Made by a program: the position numbers and the translations under genes
NCBI GenBank assembly: GCA_946633495.1
Contig: CAMPAX010000074.1
Location: 1-9,834 of the forward strand
DNA length: 9,834 bases
Direction of reading: 5' to 3'
From: an uncultured Lachnospiraceae bacterium
GTDB lineage: Bacteria; Bacillota; Clostridia; Lachnospirales; Lachnospiraceae
The notes under the pieces: generated by a model
Seen by the model: the letters and a program-made list of their open reading frames with translations, nothing else
What the model was told of the DNA's origin: nothing
The model's database searches: none
Shown here: positions 6,781 through 9,834 of the stretch, piece after piece
Layout: the number at the start of each line of letters is the position of its first letter
Position numbering within the stretch: position 1 is the stretch's first letter

Positions 6781-6805
6781 GCCGGCCCCCCGGGGCCGGC
6801 ATTTT
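6781..6805 (+). terminator. G+C-rich hairpin between the STAS and phosphatase/kinase genes
   Basis: GCCGGCCC (6781-6788) pairs with GGGCCGGC (6793-6800) around a 4-nt loop, followed by ATTTTATG. It begins 7 nt after the STAS stop and ends just before the next ribosome binding site. The short T run suggests a partial terminator or an mRNA-stabilising stem, giving more STAS protein than kinase/phosphatase. Confidence 0.7.
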
Positions 6806-6816
6806 ATGAAGGTTTT

Positions 6817-8919
6817 ATGCTTATGAACAAAACCATATTTCGAAGGATCGCATGGATCATCCTGCTTATTGTGCTGCTGTCGGATGCGGCACTTCTTGCT
6901 GTGTCATACCGTATCGCTTACAACAACAGTTATGAAACCTGTGTTAATCAGCTGGAGAATGCCTCCGGTATTTTAGAGGACTGGCTGGTATATTTTGAAG
7001 TGACGGACGAGGAATCATATGGCGTTTTGAGCACTTCCCTGAATCATTTCTGTGAGCATCTGGATATGCCGTATATGTATATCCTGAAGGTGAACCGGGA
7101 AGAACAGAGCATCGAGTATGTTGCCATAGGGTTTGGAGCGGATGCGACTCAGGAAGCAAAGCAGGCTCTGCATCCGGGAACGAAAAAGACGGTGGATATG
7201 CCGGTGGAGATCACGGAAGCTATGGAACAGCCCGGCAGGCAGACCATTGAGCATCTGAAGAATGAATATGATGATACGCTGATCTGTTATCTGGCGGTAC
7301 ACCGGAACATAGACGTCGCTACCGGAATATCAAAGGAGATTAAGGTGCCCTACGTGATCGGTGTAGAGCTCTCTCTCTCCAAAGTGATGCTGGATATCAA
7401 AAAAACCTTTGACGTGATGACGGTGCTGCTTGTGGTACTGTCCGTGGTGATCGCCGGATCGGTTGCCTTCCTGATCTATCGCATGGTTTCCAGACCGGCA
7501 CGTATGATCAGCCGGCGTATGAGCAGCTTTGTGGAGGACTACAATCAGGGAATCCAGCCGCTGCCCGTAAAGGGCGGAGATGAGTTCGCGGAAATGTCCC
7601 GTTCCTTCAATACTATGGCTGAAAATATCAGCGGCTATATCGATAATATTGAGGAGCTGAACAGAGAGAAACACACCCGGCAGGCAGAGCTGGATATCGC
7701 CGGAAATATACAGTTGGGTCTTCTTGCAAAACCGCATTTCAGAAAACCGCAATTTGAGATCCATGCATGCATGTTCCCCGCAAAGGATGTGGGGGGAGAT
7801 CTGTATGACTATCTGGTGCTGGAGGACGGAAAGGTCTTTCTTGCAGTGGCGGATGTGTCCGGGAAGGGAATCACGGCGTCCCTGTTCATGTCCCGTGCGG
7901 TGACGCTGCTTCACCTCTACGCGAAAATGGGTTATTCACCGGCACAGATCCTGAAGGAGTATAACAACACACTGTCGGCACAGAATTCCGGCGGGCTTTT
8001 CATTACCACCTTTGTGGCGGTTTATGATCCTGAAACCAGGTATCTTACATATTCCAACGGCGGACACAACATCCCCTATGTACTGTCGAACCGGCTGATC
8101 CTTTTGGATGGGGCACAGAGTATCGCGGCAGGACTTTTCGGAGATGAGGAGTATGAAGAGGCCCGGATCCGGCTGAAACCCGGAGATTGTGTGTTCATGT
8201 ATACGGATGGTGTAAATGAAGCTCAGAATAAGAGAGGAGAGCTCTTTACCACCGAGAGACTTGAAAGGGAGCTTTCAGACCTCTTCCGTCAGAGCGCGGA
8301 GCAGGTGGTGCGGACTGTTCGCGCACACGTTCTGGATTTCACGGGAGACGCTGAGCAAAGTGATGATATCACCATGCTGGCATTCCAGCCGACGAGTATT
8401 GACTGGAAGAAGCAGGAATCCAAAGAGGAAGCTTCCGGCGTATCGAAATCAACCGAACCGGGATCGGATGAATCGGAATCAGGCGTACCGAAACCGACCG
8501 CACCCGGTCACTATCATCGGGTGTATCATTTGACTTCTGATCCTGGCCAGATGAGCGTCCTCCGGGAAGCTGTATCTGAGATACCGGGAGTTTCTGATGA
8601 GCTAAGGATGAACCTCATGGTTATTATGGACGAGATCTTCGCAAATATCTGTTCCTACGGATATGAAGATAAGCAGGAAGATGACAGGAAAAAAGGATCT
8701 GTGGATGTTACCATCGATGTGACGGACAGGCTGGTGCTTATCTTTGAAGATGACGGAAAACCCTTCGATCCGACGGAGGAGCTGCCGGATATAGAGACCT
8801 TCGATCATATGAATACCATCGGCGGCCTGGGGCGTTTCATCACCTTTGAACTGACGGATTCTCACAGCTATGAGTATAAAGACGGAAAGAATATTCTCCG
8901 GCTGGAGAAGATGCTCTGA
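6817..8919 (+). CDS. Membrane sensor HAMP-PP2C/SpoIIE phosphatase fused to an RsbW-like ATPase/kinase domain
   Basis: This 700-residue partner-switching regulator has two transmembrane helices (about 11-31 and 200-222) flanking an external sensor of about 170 residues; a HAMP domain with SRPARMIS (225-232) at about 223-278; a helical linker (280-305); a PP2C/SpoIIE phosphatase (about 290-525) with metal-binding motifs DVGGDLYD (324-331), VADVSGKG (344-351), GHN (416-418), YTDGVNEA (462-469) and SDDITM (515-520); a Ser/Glu/Pro linker containing a near-duplicate SGVSKSTEPG (540-549) / SGVPKPTAPG (555-564); and a C-terminal GHKL ATPase (about 568-700) with N box MDEIFANICSYGY (604-616), DDGKPFDP (645-652) and GGLG (669-672). 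The phosphatase should dephosphorylate the STAS protein and the ATPase domain should phosphorylate it, so opposing activities sit in one membrane protein. The ATG at 6817 is 4 nt from AAGG and the one at 6823 is 10 nt away; either may be used. No sigma factor directly controlled by it is adjacent. Confidence 0.95.
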   Translation: MLMNKTIFRRIAWIILLIVLLSDAALLAVSYRIAYNNSYETCVNQLENASGILEDWLVYFEVTDEESYGVLSTSLNHFCEHLDMPYMYILKVNREEQSIEYVAIGFGADATQEAKQALHPGTKKTVDMPVEITEAMEQPGRQTIEHLKNEYDDTLICYLAVHRNIDVATGISKEIKVPYVIGVELSLSKVMLDIKKTFDVMTVLLVVLSVVIAGSVAFLIYRMVSRPARMISRRMSSFVEDYNQGIQPLPVKGGDEFAEMSRSFNTMAENISGYIDNIEELNREKHTRQAELDIAGNIQLGLLAKPHFRKPQFEIHACMFPAKDVGGDLYDYLVLEDGKVFLAVADVSGKGITASLFMSRAVTLLHLYAKMGYSPAQILKEYNNTLSAQNSGGLFITTFVAVYDPETRYLTYSNGGHNIPYVLSNRLILLDGAQSIAAGLFGDEEYEEARIRLKPGDCVFMYTDGVNEAQNKRGELFTTERLERELSDLFRQSAEQVVRTVRAHVLDFTGDAEQSDDITMLAFQPTSIDWKKQESKEEASGVSKSTEPGSDESESGVPKPTAPGHYHRVYHLTSDPGQMSVLREAVSEIPGVSDELRMNLMVIMDEIFANICSYGYEDKQEDDRKKGSVDVTIDVTDRLVLIFEDDGKPFDPTEELPDIETFDHMNTIGGLGRFITFELTDSHSYEYKDGKNILRLEKML

Positions 8920-8969
8920 AACGAAATGTGATAATTCTGCGAATACCGGATTTTATATTACGGATATAA

Positions 8970-8998
8970 TTTACATCCGGATCCGGAAGTGTTACAAT
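8970..8998 (+). promoter_or_regulatory. Strong promoter upstream of the small ORF / XRE locus
   Basis: TTTACA (-35, 8970-8975), a 17-bp spacer, then TGT-TACAAT (extended -10; hexamer 8993-8998). Both hexamers match consensus at 5 of 6 positions. Transcription should start near 9005. The region 8920-8969 before it carries no clear terminator for the upstream gene, but it does have an imperfect hairpin: CCGGAT (8946-8951) with ATCCGG (8975-8980), and inside it TTATAT (8953-8958) with ATATAA (8964-8969). Confidence 0.78.
8976..8987 (+). promoter_or_regulatory. Perfect 12-bp palindrome in the promoter spacer (operator candidate)
   Basis: TCCGGATCCGGA is its own reverse complement and lies between the -35 and -10 of the promoter at 8970-8998. 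A dimeric repressor bound here would block RNA polymerase. The XRE protein encoded downstream is a natural candidate; this is inference only, and no second copy was noticed near its gene. Confidence 0.45.
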
Positions 8999-9072
8999 GA
9001 GCCTTGTGATTGTGAAAGAGCATCTGTCGATGCATAAAAAGATGCGGCAGCGTCGGAAAGGAGGAACCCAAA

Positions 9073-9258
9073 ATGCATGCAAAGTTCAGTATCGGATCTG
9101 TTAACAGAAAAATAATCCTTGGAAATCCATGTGCTGTATGCAGGCCCACGGCCGATTTATATGCAGGCATTGTTTTCGTGTCCGATCAGTACGGGCAGGA
9201 TTTTTGTTCCCCTTTTATACGACAGGTAAGCAGAGACAGTTCGGACAGGCGCAGGTAA
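9073..9258 (+). CDS. Small ORF, 61 residues, unknown function
   Basis: A 61-codon frame starts with ATG, 7 nt after a near-perfect ribosome binding site AAAGGAGGA (9057-9065), in a transcript that should start near 9005. The terminator at 9281-9317 begins 22 bp after its stop. The product is not recognised. It has a CxxC pair (NPCAVCRP, Cys20 and Cys23), a third Cys near residue 45, a mildly hydrophobic centre (LYAGIVFV) and a basic arginine-rich end (SSDRRR). There is no clear signal peptide or transmembrane helix. The segment around RPTADL faintly recalls the HPr active-site region, but the histidine and the rest of the fold are missing, so I do not assign it. Codon use is less biased than in neighbouring genes. 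It may be a real small protein, a leader peptide that influences the downstream terminator and XRE gene, or a chance frame in a regulatory RNA. The strong ribosome binding site is the main argument for translation. Confidence 0.45.
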   Translation: MHAKFSIGSVNRKIILGNPCAVCRPTADLYAGIVFVSDQYGQDFCSPFIRQVSRDSSDRRR

Positions 9259-9280
9259 TATGCGCATAATACGAAGAATC

Positions 9281-9317
9281 AAACTGCTTATTCCGTGTCG
9301 GATAAGCAGTTTTTTTT
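9281..9317 (+). terminator. Strong rho-independent terminator before the XRE gene
   Basis: AAACTGCTTA (9281-9290) pairs with TAAGCAGTTT (9303-9312), and inner pairs extend the stem; an unbroken T run reaches 9317. It ends a transcript of about 310 nt from the promoter at 8970-8998. No convincing promoter lies between it and the XRE gene, so it may act as an attenuator for that gene. Confidence 0.93.
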
Positions 9318-9319
9318 AT

Positions 9320-9371
9320 GCGTCACGACAATAAACCGGCTGGATTAAAAGCAGCCGGCAGCAAAAGACGC
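9320..9371 (+). promoter_or_regulatory. Nested hairpin leader just upstream of the XRE ribosome binding site
   Basis: Outer stem GCGTC (9320-9324) / GACGC (9367-9371) encloses CCGGCTG (9336-9342) / CAGCCGG (9352-9358) with loop GATTAAAAG. The structure ends 2 nt before AAAGGAG (9374-9380). It begins within the final bases of the preceding terminator region, so it could compete with or follow it and influence translation of the XRE gene. No known riboswitch is recognised. Confidence 0.5.
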
Positions 9372-9385
9372 GAAAGGAGAGGGCT

Positions 9386-9634
9386 ATGATACCTATGATC
9401 GATCTTGGCGCAACCGGGCGGAATATTGTACGCCTTCGGAAGGAAGCAGGACTTTCTGTGAAAGACCTGCAGCGCGTATTCGGATTCGCAACACCTCAGG
9501 CCATTTACAAGTGGCAGCAGGGGCTTGCGCTTCCGACCATTGACAATCTGGTGATCCTTGCAGTGATCCTCGGAGTGACGATGGATGATATCATCGTCGT
9601 TCAGGCCGGGACACCGCTGGATCAGACAGCTTAA
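9386..9634 (+). CDS. XRE-type helix-turn-helix DNA-binding protein
   Basis: This 82-residue protein is almost entirely a Cro/CI-type HTH domain (about 11-66): GRNIVRLRKEAGLSVKDLQRVFGF, then the turn and recognition helix TPQAIYKWQQG (36-46), and the closing ALPTIDNLVILAVILGVTMDDII, the standard end of the HTH_3 fold. A short tail (70-82) follows and there is no sensor or effector domain, so it probably acts as a dimeric repressor. The ATG at 9386 stands 6 nt after AAAGGAG; a second in-frame ATG at 9395 is possible. Close relatives are common in Lachnospiraceae as solo regulators (from memory). Upstream lie a terminator and a nested hairpin, and further up a promoter with a palindrome in its spacer, which fits autoregulation or attenuation. 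The gene ends 63 bp before the permuted tRNA-like element, with no clear terminator between, so transcription may run into that element. Confidence 0.92.
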   Translation: MIPMIDLGATGRNIVRLRKEAGLSVKDLQRVFGFATPQAIYKWQQGLALPTIDNLVILAVILGVTMDDIIVVQAGTPLDQTA

Positions 9635-9697
9635 CGACCGAAAGACCCGGTCACCGGAAATGCACGGCAGCTAAACAGGCTTACTTCTCCTGATCAC

Positions 9698-9764
9698 GGC
9701 GGAGACGCAGGTTCAAATCCTGCCGGACCGTATCGGTCCGTAGTTCAGTTGGGAGAACTCCGTT
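9698..9764 (+). ncRNA. Circularly permuted tRNA-like element
   Basis: All parts of a tRNA body are present but in permuted order. Order in DNA: 3' strand of the anticodon stem GGCGG (9698-9702); 4-nt variable loop AGAC; T arm GCAGG-TTCAAAT-CCTGC (9707-9723); 3' acceptor strand CGGACCG (9724-9730); 3-nt joint TAT; 5' acceptor strand CGGTCCG (9734-9740); T8, A9; D arm GTTC-AGTTGGGA-GAAC (9743-9758); base 26 T; 5' anticodon-stem strand CCGTT (9760-9764). The acceptor (7 bp), T (5 bp) and D (4 bp) stems are perfect; the anticodon stem has 3 Watson-Crick and 2 GU pairs. Invariant bases match: T8, G10, A14, G15, G18, G19, A21, C48, G53, T54, T55, C56, A58, C61. No CCA is encoded and the base at 73 would be T. 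I could not build a 7-nt anticodon loop with U33. It lacks tmRNA features (its D arm is normal). The remaining flanks 9635-9697 and 9765-9834 hold no gene I recognise; a short hairpin lies at 9636-9652. Whether it makes a working tRNA is unknown. Confidence 0.65.
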
Positions 9765-9834
9765 AGAATAGTCTGTTGATATCGCCGTTTTTGGGACAGC
9801 TAGTCGGATTTACTTCTGAGGAAACCATTGACGA

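Noticed and set aside
8965..8970. TATAAT as the -10 of the small-ORF promoter
   Set aside because: No usable -35 is at the right distance; the TTTACA/TACAAT pair immediately downstream is far better.
9115..9200. HPr phosphocarrier remnant in the small ORF
   Set aside because: Only RPTADL resembles the active-site region; the catalytic histidine and the rest of the fold are not recoverable in any frame.
9698..9764. Two-piece tmRNA as an explanation of the permuted tRNA
   Set aside because: tmRNA has no normal 4-bp D stem and typically has a G3-U70 alanine identity pair; here the D arm is canonical and the acceptor stem is fully Watson-Crick. No tag reading frame or pseudoknots were seen.
9698..9764. 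Ends of two ordinary tandem tRNA genes
   Set aside because: No 5' half precedes the T arm within the expected distance, the spacer would be only 3 nt, and the two acceptor strands pair perfectly with each other.
9828..9833. TTGACG at the window end as a -35 element
   Set aside because: The matching -10 region is outside the window, so it cannot be judged.

Overview
The window looks like Clostridia, most likely a gut or rumen Lachnospiraceae (inference). The signs are near-balanced base composition, strong AGGAGG-type ribosome binding sites, compact operons, an ATP-type PEP carboxykinase, a sigma/anti-sigma pair of the style common in that family, and a lipoprotein serpin. No insertion sequence, phage gene, CRISPR array or ordinary tRNA or rRNA gene was seen. 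All genes are on the + strand.

Region 1 (1-487) is the 3' end of pckA and its terminator. Region 2 (635-3692) is a tight operon: an ECF-type sigma factor, a membrane-anchored putative anti-sigma factor with a pentapeptide-repeat stalk, and a secreted lipoprotein serpin. The first two overlap by 4 bp and the serpin follows after 3 bp. A terminator closes the unit. The likely logic is a cell-envelope response in which a surface stress releases the sigma factor and a surface protease inhibitor is made. Region 3 (3738-5278) has a clear extended -10 promoter and two successive but different calcineurin-like metallophosphoesterases. Region 4 (5367-8919) holds a cytoplasmic GH26 glycoside hydrolase (mannanase family), a STAS-domain anti-sigma antagonist, and a 700-residue membrane protein that joins a sensor, a HAMP domain, a PP2C/SpoIIE phosphatase and an RsbW-like histidine-kinase-type ATPase. 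The STAS protein and the fusion protein together make a complete partner-switching module from two genes. A G+C-rich hairpin sits between them.

Region 5 (8920-9634) is a small regulatory locus. It has a near-consensus promoter whose spacer is filled by a 12-bp palindrome, a 61-codon small ORF with an excellent ribosome binding site, a strong terminator, a second structured leader, and an 82-residue XRE-type DNA-binding protein.

Region 6 (9635-9834) holds the most unusual signal. A tRNA body appears in circularly permuted order: the variable loop, T arm and 3' acceptor strand come first, then a 3-nt joint, then the 5' acceptor strand, positions 8-9, the D arm and the 5' strand of the anticodon stem. 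The acceptor (7 bp), T (5 bp) and D (4 bp) stems are perfect, and most tRNA invariant bases are in place. No conventional anticodon loop can be assembled, and the flanks on either side of the broken anticodon arm are partly complementary. The window ends before the downstream boundary of this element.
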